A stretch of 64,000 bases of DNA from contig DAOOWV010000001.1 in NCBI GenBank assembly GCA_035371485.1, forward strand, positions 6,415 to 70,414. The letters are read 5' to 3'. Position 1 is the first letter of the stretch. Each line of letters opens with the position of its first letter. The position numbers were made by a program, and so were the translations under genes. Shown piece after piece: positions 43,901 to 54,229 of this stretch. The notes beneath the pieces are model-generated. The model made no database searches, had not been told where the DNA came from, and saw nothing but the letters and a program-made list of their open reading frames with translations. The DNA is from DAOOWV01 sp035371485. GTDB taxonomy: Bacteria; Patescibacteriota; Dojkabacteria; JAFGLO01.

Positions 43901-44603
43901 ATGGAAGAAAAAGAGGTATCACCAAGTCCAACTACTTCTACAAAAAAATTGAATACACTCCTGATTGTTATTATTGCAGTTGTTTTATTATGTGGATGCT
44001 GTATAGTTTCGGGGGTTGCAGGATATTTTTTGTATAAAGGAAAGTCTGATAAACCTGTATTTCTTGATGGAAAATTTATCCACCCGTAAGTCAGAAATTC
44101 TTGGATCAGATGAAAAATAAGGATCATGACTTATCTAGTGAGTATTCATTTTATACTAATGCAATTGGCAAACCCGCTTATTCTTTTTCAATGCTAGCAC
44201 ACGAAGATTGGGAAGAAATATATAGAGAATCAGATGATATTATGTTTGAATGGAGTGCTGATGAAGGTTATGTTAATTATGGAATGATGTTTTTTGATGA
44301 TACTAAGGAAGAATATAAAAGTATGACATGTAAATAGATAGTTGAAAATTTATTTGATGATGAGGGAGAAGAATTGCTTTCTATTGATTCAAAAGAGATT
44401 GAGATAAATGGGGAAAATGGACAAGAATTTTTTATTCAGTTAAAAATGATGAATATACTTATAATGGGATTGACCAATGTTTAAAGAAAGATGATGGATT
44501 GTTATATCAATATTTGTATGTTTGGGATGAAAATTACGTTGATAATGAAGCTGAACTTCAAAAAGTTATGGATAATGTTTATGGTAGTTCTATAGAGTGG
44601 TGA
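43901..44603 (+). pseudogene. Small membrane-anchored protein gene, interrupted at three sites
   Basis: An N-terminal tail rich in Ser and Thr is followed by a transmembrane helix with L-L-C-G-C-C-I-V-S-G-V. A frameshift near 44077 (a run of four A), an in-frame TAG at 44335-44337 and another shift near 44430 separate the remaining frames. Correcting them gives about 230 residues ending V-Y-G-S-S-I-E-W. The outer part has no known family. Its layout is similar to other short anchored proteins in the window. TATAAT at 43879-43884 lies 16 nt before the ATG. Confidence 0.6.
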
Positions 44604-44680
44604 TATTGATATACTTCAACCACTTAGGGTGTTGAGGGTAGGTTTGGTAATAAGAAAATTAGCTGAGTATGATTATCTAT

Positions 44681-46783
44681 TTAAATAATATCCAAATATT
44701 TCTTTATACCAACTTTATATTTAGCTTTGAATGCTTCATCTACTTTTGCAATTGGGTCAGACCCTAAAAATTTTAACAAATCGTATAATTTTTGCTCTCT
44801 TTCTTTTACATTCTTAATGTTTTTCAATGCCTCAAGATCTTTTTCGATTTCAAAATATTTCAATTTGGTATTTGTTGGTAACATTCTAAATAACAGAAAT
44901 GCTCTATCGGGGAAATCAATATCAATTAATTTATATAGTTCTTTTACGACTATTCTTTCAACATTCTTTGCAATTTGTTCAGCTTCAGTTTTCGCCTTTT
45001 CAATGTTTGGATTGGGTTTCATTCCGATTTCAAAATAGATTTTGGTTTTAGGTTCAGTACCAGATGGTCTAATAACGATTTGAATTGATTCAGCATTGGT
45101 ATTTTCAGAGTTAAGTTTATAGCTTATTACGTTTCTACTAACTTTGTCTGATTCTGACAAAAAAGGTGATCCATCCCAGTAGTCTTTACTATGGATTATG
45201 ACAAAATTGCCGAATTTTTTGGGTTTCGTTTTTCTTAGTTGTTCCTGTAATTTTGCTATTTTGGACATTCCCTCTGCCCCAGGTAAACGTATTTCATTCT
45301 GGAAGCTGAAATAATATCCGAATTCTTTATAAATGTTATCAAGATATTGTTTAATTGTTATTTTACTTTCTTTAAGTTCAGAAGCAAGCTCAGACAGCAT
45401 TATTGCTGGAACAACTGCGTCTTTCTCCTTAATGTGATTAAACGCTGTCATGCCATGACTTTCCTCTCCACCAATCAAAAAATCACTGATTTTTCCAACT
45501 TGTTCCAAAATATTCATTTCATTGCCAATGTATCTCATTCCAACAAGTAAATCACCAATTACTGTAACCTTATATTTCTGGGCAATTTTATAAATTAAAT
45601 TGGTAGTGGTAATGGTTTTCGCTATTATATTTGTAGGCTTCAGTTTTTTTTGCTTGGCTAGATTGGTGAGTATGTGACATACGCATAATACAAATATTTC
45701 ATTTCCATTGTGAAAATTCCAATCCTTTCCATTTTTGCTCATAAGTCCAATTCTATCTCCATCAGGATCTGAAGCAAGTATAATATCAGAATTATTTTCT
45801 TCTGCCACATCTAATAAGTAATCAAATGATTCTTTGACTTCTGGGTTTGGTATATTGTATTTTATTTTCGAAAATGTTCCATCAGGGTATGAAGTTTGTG
45901 GGTCAATTGTTACTTTGTGATTTAAATTTTTAAGAACTGGATATATTGTTGATGTAGCTGTTCCATTTAATGGACTAAAGTAAATTTTTGCCCCTGTCTT
46001 TTTAGTTATGCTAATGTTACAGGCGTGCTGTATATAAGCAGTATGGTCTTTCTCTGTAATATAATCAATGAGTTTTTTATTTATTGCTTCATTAAAAGGT
46101 AAAGTGGAAATTGATTCTTTCTGGGTTTTGACAATATCAACCAATTCTTGATCAAATGGAGGTATTAACTGTCCACCAAACTCGTTAACAATTTTTATAC
46201 CATTAAATTCAGGTGGATTGTGACTTGCACTGATCATATCTCCAGCAATTGCTCCTTTGTGCTTTACCATGAAGGACATTTCTGGGGTGCTAGTATAATT
46301 TTTAAAAAGATACGTTTTTATTCCGTTATACGCATATACAGTTGATGCAACTTCTGATAGTGTTTTACAATCTATATTGTAAATTGGGTTTTTAATATTT
46401 ACATTGTATATATCGGATTTTTTATAAACTCTAACGTCATAAGATATTACAACTCCTCGTTTTTTGGCTTCATCTCCGAATTTCCGTATTAAATATTTTG
46501 AATGTCCTTGTGCAGATGACATAATTGTCCACGTGTTTATTCGATTAGGTCCTATGCCCACTTCTCCACGTCTTCCAGCGGTACCAAAAGGAATTATTTG
46601 GTAAAAACAATCAAGTAATGTATCCCAGTTTTGCTGTTCAACAAGATATTTTATTTGAGGTACATAATCTTCAAATTGTGGATCTGTTAACCATAGTTCG
46701 ATAAATTTTAATGCATCTTCCTTGTAATTTGAATCTACATTTACATTTTTAAATCCAGATTTAATTTCTGATAATATCTCCAT
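44681..46783 (-). CDS. Phosphohexomutase (phosphoglucomutase/phosphomannomutase family)
   Basis: Alpha-D-phosphohexomutases move phosphate between C1 and C6 of hexoses, feeding nucleotide-sugar synthesis. All four active-site elements are seen: phosphoserine loop S-A-S-H-N-P (Ser187), metal loop D-P-D-G-D-R (about 345), sugar loop G-G-E-E-S-H-G (about 440) and phosphate loop R-P-S-G-T-E-P (about 580). At 700 residues it is longer than usual; the extra length lies at the N-terminus and in a C-terminal tail of about 100 residues. The gene is intact and alone on its strand. Confidence 0.9.
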   Translation of the reverse strand: MEILSEIKSGFKNVNVDSNYKEDALKFIELWLTDPQFEDYVPQIKYLVEQQNWDTLLDCFYQIIPFGTAGRRGEVGIGPNRINTWTIMSSAQGHSKYLIRKFGDEAKKRGVVISYDVRVYKKSDIYNVNIKNPIYNIDCKTLSEVASTVYAYNGIKTYLFKNYTSTPEMSFMVKHKGAIAGDMISASHNPPEFNGIKIVNEFGGQLIPPFDQELVDIVKTQKESISTLPFNEAINKKLIDYITEKDHTAYIQHACNISITKKTGAKIYFSPLNGTATSTIYPVLKNLNHKVTIDPQTSYPDGTFSKIKYNIPNPEVKESFDYLLDVAEENNSDIILASDPDGDRIGLMSKNGKDWNFHNGNEIFVLCVCHILTNLAKQKKLKPTNIIAKTITTTNLIYKIAQKYKVTVIGDLLVGMRYIGNEMNILEQVGKISDFLIGGEESHGMTAFNHIKEKDAVVPAIMLSELASELKESKITIKQYLDNIYKEFGYYFSFQNEIRLPGAEGMSKIAKLQEQLRKTKPKKFGNFVIIHSKDYWDGSPFLSESDKVSRNVISYKLNSENTNAESIQIVIRPSGTEPKTKIYFEIGMKPNPNIEKAKTEAEQIAKNVERIVVKELYKLIDIDFPDRAFLLFRMLPTNTKLKYFEIEKDLEALKNIKNVKEREQKLYDLLKFLGSDPIAKVDEAFKAKYKVGIKKYLDII

Positions 46784-46944
46784 TTTTATTTGATATTAGT
46801 GAATTGGTAAAAAGTATACTATAAACTTTATTTTAAATCCATTTGTGGATGTGTAGTTAACAAGTTTTAATTCAAATTTGGATGACAAAATCTGCTTAAA
46901 GTGATAGACTTATTGCAATAGTTAAGTTTGTAGGAATATTTTTA

Positions 46945-47541
46945 ATGAAGTTTTTACTCACATCGACAGGATTCTCAAATTCCAAGATAAAAGATAAATT
47001 TTGTGAATTAATGGCGAAACCAATAAATCAAGTGAAAGTTGCTTTTATCCCAACTGCGTCAAGAACTGCGGAGGAGCTAAAGTATGTTAATATTTCCAAG
47101 AATGAATTAATAGGTTTAGGTGTAAAAAAGAGTAATATTTTTGTATTTGATTTGAAAAGAAAGATAGATTTAGATGAGTTTAGTGATATTGATGTTATAT
47201 ACGTATGTGGGGGAAACACATTCTATTTAATGAAAATGATAAGAGAAAGCGGATTCGATATGGTTATGAATGCTTTGTCAAAGAAGAATATGTTATATGT
47301 AGGAGTAAGTGCTGGAAGTATTATTGTTGGTCCCAACATTGAAATTGCTAGACCTTTTGATGAAAATGATGTACAGCTAACGGATTTTACTGGATTGAAA
47401 CTAGTTGACATAGTTGTATCTCCACATTATGTTACTGAGGATGAGTCTTTGATTAAGCCATTTGTTGAAAAGTTTAACGTTGTAAGAATTACAGATGAAG
47501 AGGCAGTATTGGTAGATAAAACAGTTACTATAATCAGTTAA
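46945..47541 (+). CDS. Peptidase S51 (dipeptidase E-like) family protein
   Basis: The 198-residue protein has the S51/class I amidotransferase-like fold: F-I-P-T-A-S near the N-terminus, G-G-N-T-F-Y-L-M, and the nucleophile elbow G-V-S-A-G-S-I with the catalytic Ser. A final D-E-E-A-V-L-V-D is typical. Relatives are Asp-specific dipeptidases or cyanophycinases. It is the only gene here with a possible weak Shine-Dalgarno (GTAGGA, 46928-46933). The M16C protease gene follows after 25 nt. Confidence 0.82.
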   Translation: MKFLLTSTGFSNSKIKDKFCELMAKPINQVKVAFIPTASRTAEELKYVNISKNELIGLGVKKSNIFVFDLKRKIDLDEFSDIDVIYVCGGNTFYLMKMIRESGFDMVMNALSKKNMLYVGVSAGSIIVGPNIEIARPFDENDVQLTDFTGLKLVDIVVSPHYVTEDESLIKPFVEKFNVVRITDEEAVLVDKTVTIIS

Positions 47542-47566
47542 ATGTCCTTAATTCAAAAATAGTTTT

Positions 47567-50491
47567 ATGAAATCAATAGAAATAAACAAGATATATTCGG
47601 GTTTTATGTTATTAAGAATTAAACAACTAAAAGAGATTGATTCTCTTGGATATCTTTTTAGACATGTTAAAACAGGGGCTAGACTTGTCTATTTGCAAAA
47701 TTCTGATGACAATAAAGTATTTTCAATTGGATTTAAAACTATACCACTAAACAGCAAGGGGATTCCACACATATTAGAACATTCTGTTTTGTGTGGTTCA
47801 TCAAAATATAATGTAAAGGATCCATTTTTAATTTTAAATAGAAGCTCGCTCAATACCTTTTTAAATGCCTCAACTTACCCGGATAAAACAACTTATCCTG
47901 TTGGAAGTAGAAATAACAAAGATTTTAACAATCTGGTTTCTGTATATTTGGATGCTGTTTTTCATCCCAATGTGCTTAAAAAGGAAGTAATTTTTATGCA
48001 GGAGGGATGGCATTATTATCTTAAAGATTCCAAAAATGAATTAGTAAAAAATGGAGTAGTTTTAAACGAAATGAAGGGTGTTTTTTCTTCTCCGGAAAGC
48101 TTACTGTATTATGAAATTACTAAATCATTATTTCCCGATACTCAGTATTTTTTTGAATCAGGTGGAGATCCAGACGCAATAAGTGAATTAGAATATCATG
48201 AACTCGTTGATTTTTATACCAAAAATTACCACCCGTCCAATAGTTATATTTATTTTTATGGTGATCTGGATATCAAAAAATATCTGGAAAAATTAGATAA
48301 AGAGTATTTATCACAATACAAAAAAGCAAGAAGAAACAATAAAATTAGAAAGCAGGAAGCTTTTGCACAACCAAGACTGAAATTGGCACATTACTCTATT
48401 GATAAAAGTGAAAAGCCAGATCAAAAATCATATTATTCATTAAATTGGGTTTGTGATTATTCTTACAAAAAGCAGGAAGCAGTTGCCATTGCAATTCTTG
48501 ACTATTTGCTGATTGAGGGTGAGTCTGGACTGATAAAGCAGGCGATTTTGGATGCACAATTAGGAACTGATGTTTTTGCGATTTTTGAACAAGACTTATA
48601 TCAAACCTTTTATTCAATCGTGATAAAAGGGACGGATGAGAAAAATTTTAATAAAATTGACGAATTAGTTACAAAGAAATTAATAGAATTAATAAACAAT
48701 GGAATCCCCCCCAAATTAATAGAATCAACAATAAATGTTTTTGAGTTTATTACAAGAGAATCTGACTACGGAAGAACCCCTAAAGGTTTGGTGTATTTTG
48801 ACAATATGATGAGAAGTTGGTTATACGGCTATTCTCCATTTAAAATGTTGGATTTTATTACAACTATTAAGCGAATATCACGACTTGCTTCAAAAGGATA
48901 TCTTGAGGAACTTCTTGAAAAATATTTTATTCAAAATAATCATAAGTCAATAGTAGCCTTACTTCCTCAAAAAGGTTTAGTGGAAAAGATGGCAGAAAAG
49001 GAAAAATCTGAATTAATTTCAATTAAGAAAAGATTAAGTGATACTGAAACCGTTGATATCATCAGTAAATCAAAAAAACTTGATTCATTTAGAAATAATA
49101 AAGATTCACCTAAAGATTTGGCTTCAATACCAACTTTACTTCTTACCGATGTTGATAGAAAGGTAAAACCTATTGAAAAACATATTGAAAATTATGATGA
49201 TATCGAAACACTTTTTTACCCTTTGAGTACCAAGGGAATACTTTACAGTTCAATATATTTTGATAGTAATCATGTTCCATATGAAAAGCTTAAGTATTTA
49301 GAATTGTTTGTCTATTTACTTACAAATGTTGATACCACAAACTATAGCTATTCCGATTTGGAGGTAGAAATTAACAATAATACAGGCCAAATATCATTAG
49401 AGACAGAAATTATTCCAAGTGTTGTTGACATTGATTCTTATAGAATTTTTACCTCAATAACAGGAAAATGTTTGTATAGAAATTCCGATGAAATGTTTAA
49501 TCTTTTTAATGAGATTTGTCTGCATAGTAAATTTGATGATAAAAAAAGAATAAAGGAATTGGTAAAGAAGCTTAGATCAAGGATTGAAATGAGTATTATT
49601 GACAATGGCAATGTTTATGCTATGTTACGATTAGGATCGTATTCTTCAAAAACAGGGGTTCTGAGTGAACAAACATCAGGGTTGAGTTTCTACGAATTTA
49701 TCAGGCATATCGATCAAGATTTTGATAATTTGTTTGAAAATTTAAGAAAAGAACTTTACTTGATTCAAAAATTGGTTTTTAATTTACAAAATTGTCACAT
49801 AACTTATTGCTGTGAAAATGATACTCGTAATAAAATTAGTAAAAGTTTTGATAGGCTTACTGAGGGATTGGGTAATTCTGAAATAATTACTTGCCCATAT
49901 AATATTGATTTGTATAATCAAAATGAAGCATTTATTAGCCAGAGTTTGGTTCAATATGTTGTTAAAGGCTATAACTTTAAACAACTTGGACTTGAATATG
50001 AGGGAGTACATTTTGTTCTGAGAAATTTACTTTCAAATGATTATTTGTGGAATAAGGTTAGGGTAGAAGGAGGGGCATATGGTGCTTGGTGTCAAATTGA
50101 CCGTTTTGGAAACTTAAGTTTTGTATCATATAGAGATCCAAATCTTTCCCAGACGCTAAACGCTTATGATTTTGTTCCATCTGTTTTGAAGAATTATCGA
50201 ATTACAAAAGAAGAACTTAAAAACAATATTATTGGAACAATTGGTACTCTTGATATTCCATTGACTAATTCAATCTTATATGAACGGGAAAATACGAGAT
50301 ATTGGGCAGGAATTGATGCTGAGTTTATCCAGAGAGAACGTGATCAGATTTTATCATGCTCGTTAAAAGACATTAGAAAATGTGGAGAATTGGTGTCAAA
50401 AGTATTGGAAATGAATAGATATTGTGTGATCGGAAATAAAAGTGTTATTAACAATGATAAATCGCTATTTGATAAGATTGTCGTTATCTAG
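47567..50491 (+). CDS. M16C metalloprotease, presequence-protease-like
   Basis: A 974-residue zinc protease of the pitrilysin superfamily. The inverted zinc motif H68-I-L-E71-H72 stands in the N-terminal domain, with the third ligand probably in L-N-E-M-K-G-V. The C-terminal half carries V-R-V-E-G-G-A-Y-G-A-W, the Arg/Tyr element that closes the chamber. Length and layout match PreP/Cym1, which degrade peptides. No signal peptide is seen, so it is probably cytoplasmic. It may be in one unit with the S51 peptidase, as a peptide-recycling pair. Confidence 0.9.
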   Translation: MKSIEINKIYSGFMLLRIKQLKEIDSLGYLFRHVKTGARLVYLQNSDDNKVFSIGFKTIPLNSKGIPHILEHSVLCGSSKYNVKDPFLILNRSSLNTFLNASTYPDKTTYPVGSRNNKDFNNLVSVYLDAVFHPNVLKKEVIFMQEGWHYYLKDSKNELVKNGVVLNEMKGVFSSPESLLYYEITKSLFPDTQYFFESGGDPDAISELEYHELVDFYTKNYHPSNSYIYFYGDLDIKKYLEKLDKEYLSQYKKARRNNKIRKQEAFAQPRLKLAHYSIDKSEKPDQKSYYSLNWVCDYSYKKQEAVAIAILDYLLIEGESGLIKQAILDAQLGTDVFAIFEQDLYQTFYSIVIKGTDEKNFNKIDELVTKKLIELINNGIPPKLIESTINVFEFITRESDYGRTPKGLVYFDNMMRSWLYGYSPFKMLDFITTIKRISRLASKGYLEELLEKYFIQNNHKSIVALLPQKGLVEKMAEKEKSELISIKKRLSDTETVDIISKSKKLDSFRNNKDSPKDLASIPTLLLTDVDRKVKPIEKHIENYDDIETLFYPLSTKGILYSSIYFDSNHVPYEKLKYLELFVYLLTNVDTTNYSYSDLEVEINNNTGQISLETEIIPSVVDIDSYRIFTSITGKCLYRNSDEMFNLFNEICLHSKFDDKKRIKELVKKLRSRIEMSIIDNGNVYAMLRLGSYSSKTGVLSEQTSGLSFYEFIRHIDQDFDNLFENLRKELYLIQKLVFNLQNCHITYCCENDTRNKISKSFDRLTEGLGNSEIITCPYNIDLYNQNEAFISQSLVQYVVKGYNFKQLGLEYEGVHFVLRNLLSNDYLWNKVRVEGGAYGAWCQIDRFGNLSFVSYRDPNLSQTLNAYDFVPSVLKNYRITKEELKNNIIGTIGTLDIPLTNSILYERENTRYWAGIDAEFIQRERDQILSCSLKDIRKCGELVSKVLEMNRYCVIGNKSVINNDKSLFDKIVVI

Positions 50492-50527
50492 TTGTTTTTG
50501 ATTTCTTCCAATTTGATTAGGATATGG

Positions 50528-51463
50528 TTATGCGATTTTTTCTAATACAGGCACAATCTGTTTTTTTCTAGAGACAACTCCTTCAATGATAGTTATACCA
50601 TCTTTAATGACTTTAACCTTGTGACCATTAGCAATCATATTATCTTCATGGGTTGAACCAATTGAAAAATAATATGCGGTTTCATTTAAAATATCTATCA
50701 CATAAAAGAATATCAAACCATAATTGTTTTCGTTTTTTACTCTCTTTATTGCCTGTATAAGTTCGTCCTTTTTTTCAATTAAAAATTGAGGTTTGACTGT
50801 TTCGAAAACTGCAACAAGCGAGTTTTTACCACCAAGCTCATACTCCTTTGCATCTGTGTTTATAATATCTTTCATGCTCATACCTTCTATACTTGATTTC
50901 GCTTCAAACATATGGTCCGCATATCCATTAACTTCTTTGATCTTTGAAATTTTTATAAGCTTTTCAACTATTTCTCTGTCTTTATTAGTAGTTGTTGGTC
51001 CTTTAAGATTTAAAGTATCTGAAATAATTGCACTTAATAACAATCCAGCTATTTCGGCTGGGAGTTGTAAATTAGGTGACTCATTCATCATATATTCATA
51101 AAGAACGGTTGCTGTACAACCATAACTTCTTATCGTTGCATTAACTGGTTTTGATGTGGACATTCCACCGAGCTTGTGATGGTCAATTACTTCAATTACT
51201 TCAACATTTTCAGTTATTAATGGGAGTTCTTCAGGATTCGTTGAGTCAACAAGAAATACTTTGGCTTCATCAGGTAACTTTTCAATTACTTCTGGGCTTT
51301 CAACATTCAAATGTTTTAAAATAAATAACGATTCTTTGTTTGGATTTCCATGTAAAACGGCTTTGGCTTCCTGCTTTCGGACATTATTTAAATACCAAGC
51401 AACAACAATTGGAGAACAAGTAGAATCTGTGTCTGGATTTTTATGACCTAATACGTAAATCAT
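50528..51463 (-). CDS. ppaC: Manganese-dependent inorganic pyrophosphatase (family II)
   Basis: This 311-residue DHH-superfamily enzyme hydrolyses pyrophosphate. It has G-H-K-N-P-D-T-D-S at the N-terminus, F-L-V-D-S-T-N, the D-H-H motif in V-I-D-H-H-K-L-G-G, and the C-terminal DHHA2 signature S-R-K-K-Q-I-V-P, in which the basic residues bind substrate. All metal ligands are present. It converges with the M16C protease gene. Confidence 0.93.
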   Translation of the reverse strand: MIYVLGHKNPDTDSTCSPIVVAWYLNNVRKQEAKAVLHGNPNKESLFILKHLNVESPEVIEKLPDEAKVFLVDSTNPEELPLITENVEVIEVIDHHKLGGMSTSKPVNATIRSYGCTATVLYEYMMNESPNLQLPAEIAGLLLSAIISDTLNLKGPTTTNKDREIVEKLIKISKIKEVNGYADHMFEAKSSIEGMSMKDIINTDAKEYELGGKNSLVAVFETVKPQFLIEKKDELIQAIKRVKNENNYGLIFFYVIDILNETAYYFSIGSTHEDNMIANGHKVKVIKDGITIIEGVVSRKKQIVPVLEKIA

Positions 51464-51644
51464 TTCATAAATTTGTTAAATTATTACATATAAATTATAG
51501 CAAAGATGTTATTAAGTAACAAGCACATTTTAGATTTACCTTCATTCAAAATTCAAAATCTAAGTCACTTATCATTTACCACATATCATTTTAAATAATT
51601 TTTTTGTGTTAAAATATATTAAGTATAATTTAATTTATATTTTT

Positions 51645-52241
51645 ATGGCAGAAGAAGTTACATCTGTTGTCAAAAAGTTTCCAGTTAAAATTATTCTGGC
51701 TTTACTGGGGGGATTTGCTTTGGTTACTGTTGTTGCGGTAGTTTCCGGTGGAGGAGTTTGGTTTCTTAATAATAAGAAAACTGAAGAGTTACAGTCTAAA
51801 TATGATAAATTAGAGGATGAAAAGAAAGAGTGTATGTATGACTTGGATTTGTATAAGGAAGGTGAGAATGATGAATGTAAATGTCCAGCTTGTAAATGTG
51901 ACGAATGTGAGGAGTGCGAAGAATGTGATGAATGTGAATATTCTTCAGAGTTAGTATTGCCACAGGTAAATTATCTCGCCAAAGCCTATTATTCACAGCA
52001 GGATCTTACCGATTTACAAGAAAAGGTTATTGATCCTATTGTTGAATATTATGAAGATTTAGGGCAGACCGTAGTTTCAATAGATATAGATAATGATAAT
52101 AGAGGTGGTTCTGATAAAAGTGAGTTTATAGTCTCCGTAATTATTTCTGATAACGATGGAGATAGCGATCCAATTTATATGGGGTTTATACACCATAAGG
52201 TTGATGGTGAAATTCCTGAGTGGGAACCAATTACGATGTGA
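51645..52241 (+). CDS. Membrane-anchored protein with dense Cys cluster
   Basis: From ATG 51645 (a GTG at 51606 would add 13 residues) the 198-residue protein has a transmembrane helix at about 16-40, a short coiled coil, then ten Cys within about 27 residues (C-K-C-P-A-C-K-C-D-E-C-E-E-C), encoded by near-repeated 9-bp units, and a C-terminal alpha/beta domain of 110 residues of unknown family. The Cys-Asp/Glu repeat could bind metal or form disulfides outside the cell. TATAAT lies at 51624-51629. Confidence 0.68.
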   Translation: MAEEVTSVVKKFPVKIILALLGGFALVTVVAVVSGGGVWFLNNKKTEELQSKYDKLEDEKKECMYDLDLYKEGENDECKCPACKCDECEECEECDECEYSSELVLPQVNYLAKAYYSQQDLTDLQEKVIDPIVEYYEDLGQTVVSIDIDNDNRGGSDKSEFIVSVIISDNDGDSDPIYMGFIHHKVDGEIPEWEPITM

Positions 52242-52404
52242 CAAGTGAATGAGTGAACGAACTAACGAATGAACAGATGAACTTTAGCTTTGTTGTTCTT
52301 AATTGTGCCACCGTAGGTATATATAATTTAATATTATACTTTTATGGAGGGACAAGTGATATGTAAGAGATATCTTATTTTGCGTAAATGATTCATCTTC
52401 GATT

Positions 52405-52974
52405 ATGAAAAATATCATTCTTATTAATGGTGCTCCAGGTGCAGGCAAATCGACTATTGCTAGATTAGTTGCACAACAATTGGAAGCTTCTCAATTAATA
52501 GGAACTGATGTAATTAGGGAAGTAATGAGAAGACTTGATATTGATAAGAAATTTACACATATTCATACATCTTCAGTACTATTATCTGAGAGTGGCTTCG
52601 ATTCTACGGATCATGTCGCTTTATTTCTTGAACAGGCAAGGCAGGTAATGATTGGGGTAAATAGCGTAATAGAGCGTTGTATTAGTGAGGATAAATCGTG
52701 TGTAATTGAAGGAATACATCTTGTTCCACAATTGCTTAAAGGTTTTCAGCATTTACAGATTAAGAAATTTGTTTTGTATGTAGGTGATGAACGAGATCAT
52801 CACAATAGATTAGCAAAACAAGAAGCTGGTAGGGCAATAAACAAAGTCGGAAGATTTGATGTAATAAGGAAAATTCAGGATTTTCTAGTAAATGATGCAA
52901 AGCAATATGGAGTATCTTGTTTGGAAAATATCGACATGAGAGGAACGGTTGATAAGATTTTAAGTTTGTATTGA
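52405..52974 (+). CDS. P-loop kinase resembling 2-phosphoglycerate kinase
   Basis: The 189-residue protein starts with a Walker A motif, N-G-A-P-G-A-G-K-S-T, followed by G-T-D-V-I-R-E-V-M-R, which is characteristic of archaeal-type 2-phosphoglycerate kinases and related small kinases, and has a basic lid with H-H-N-R-L-A-K. In methanogens such enzymes start cyclic 2,3-diphosphoglycerate synthesis; in bacteria the role is unclear. Other substrates cannot be excluded. The frame is intact. There is no obvious partner gene. Confidence 0.68.
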   Translation: MKNIILINGAPGAGKSTIARLVAQQLEASQLIGTDVIREVMRRLDIDKKFTHIHTSSVLLSESGFDSTDHVALFLEQARQVMIGVNSVIERCISEDKSCVIEGIHLVPQLLKGFQHLQIKKFVLYVGDERDHHNRLAKQEAGRAINKVGRFDVIRKIQDFLVNDAKQYGVSCLENIDMRGTVDKILSLY

Positions 52975-53087
52975 GGTGTCTGATTAAAAGGACAACAAAA
53001 TGTAGAGTTGTTTAAGTAGTGTTATAATGTATTAGTGGTGAATTTGCTAGTATAATGTAATAATTTTTTAATTTGATTCATTTCAAA

Positions 53088-53923
53088 ATGGCGACAACAA
53101 TGTTAAGAATTACACAAAGTGATTATGAAAAATTAAAATCAGAGTGTAATGCTAATACCATTGTAAAGCATGAAGAAGTTACATGTACACTTGGAGATGT
53201 TGTGGTTGAAAAGGAAAAAGCAGGTGTTAATTTATCTTTTGAAATGGCATTTCTGACTGTCTATACAGATTATGTTCACAATTGGAGATAATGAGTATTA
53301 TGATTGTATAGGAAAGGAAAAATTTAGACCTTCGGATGTGGATATGATTTGGTTATGGCATGATATTAAAAGCTTATGGGCTGAAAATAAACTTTTGGGG
53401 ATAAAAAAATAACTATTAATGGTTGGGAAAATTCTACTTTTGTGTGGCGAAGTGAAGGAAAGTGGAGTGAATTTTGTGATACTACTAATGGTGGTCCTCC
53501 TGAAAATGATGAACTTAAAAATTCGACAGATTTGATTATTTATATGACAGAAGAAATGAGAAGTGAATTAAGAAAAAAGAAAGGTGGAGGTCCTGAAACT
53601 GTTTTGACGGTTGAAGAGGAATATCCATTAATGGGTGATTTGGCTAAAGCTGTTAGAGAGAAATTGGGTATTCATGAAGCTGGTGTTGAAGGAGAAAGAA
53701 AGTTAAACTGTAGAATTGTGGAACCTAAAGGTGCTGATGTGGATGTAGCTATCGAAGTAGTAACAGCTGATGCACTCTCTCGTGCAAGACAGCAGGAGCT
53801 TGCAGGACAATTAAAAAAACTTTGGATAATAATGAAATAACAGGCGATTCAAGTAGAACTGTTGAAGCATGGATAAAACCAGGAGAAGCTAAAGAGGTAG
53901 TAAGTGAACATACGAACGAATGA
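53088..53923 (+). pseudogene. Unrecognised gene with three frameshifts
   Basis: Four consecutive frames look like one coding sequence: M-A-T-T-M-L-R-I-T-Q, then F-T-I-G-D-N-E-Y-Y-D-C, then I-T-I-N-G-W-E-N-S-T-F-V-W-R, and last T-L-D-N-N-E-I-T-G-D. The shifts lie near 53275, 53398 (a run of G) and 53814 (a run of seven A). No family is recognised; it seems soluble, with Trp- and Glu-rich stretches. The last codons run into the repeat copy that begins at about 53904. Confidence 0.55.
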
Positions 53924-54034
53924 ACGAGTGAAAGAACTAATGAGTGAACACCAGCCCTCCTATATTTTTAAAAGGTAAGGCTGGTCACCTCCCTGCCTGC
54001 CGTCAGGCACGGTGGTTGAAATGAACGAACGAAC
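53904..54034 (+). repeat. Interspersed two-hairpin repeat, copy A
   Basis: Flanked by GAAC/GAAT-type tetranucleotide runs. Hairpin 1 is CCAGCC (53951-53956) with GGCTGG (53979-53984). Hairpin 2 includes the perfect TGCCTG-CCGT-CAGGCA stem inside TCACC...GGTGG. Copies B (59651-59747) and C (60841-60945) have the same order and direction. The remaining sequence to 54229 is AT-rich and without other features. Confidence 0.8.
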
Positions 54035-54229
54035 TATAAATGTTGAGTTTTAAATTATTTTTTCCTTCGACAATTCAGAATTTACAATTTTAAATTTCTA
54101 ATTTCATTAGATTTGTATTCGGTATTGGATTGTGTTATACTCATAGTGTTGTTCTTGAACTCTTTAGTCGTATTTTCTCGATGTGAAGAAGTAAAAAGAG
54201 CAGATTGTTTAATTTATTTTTATTTCTAA

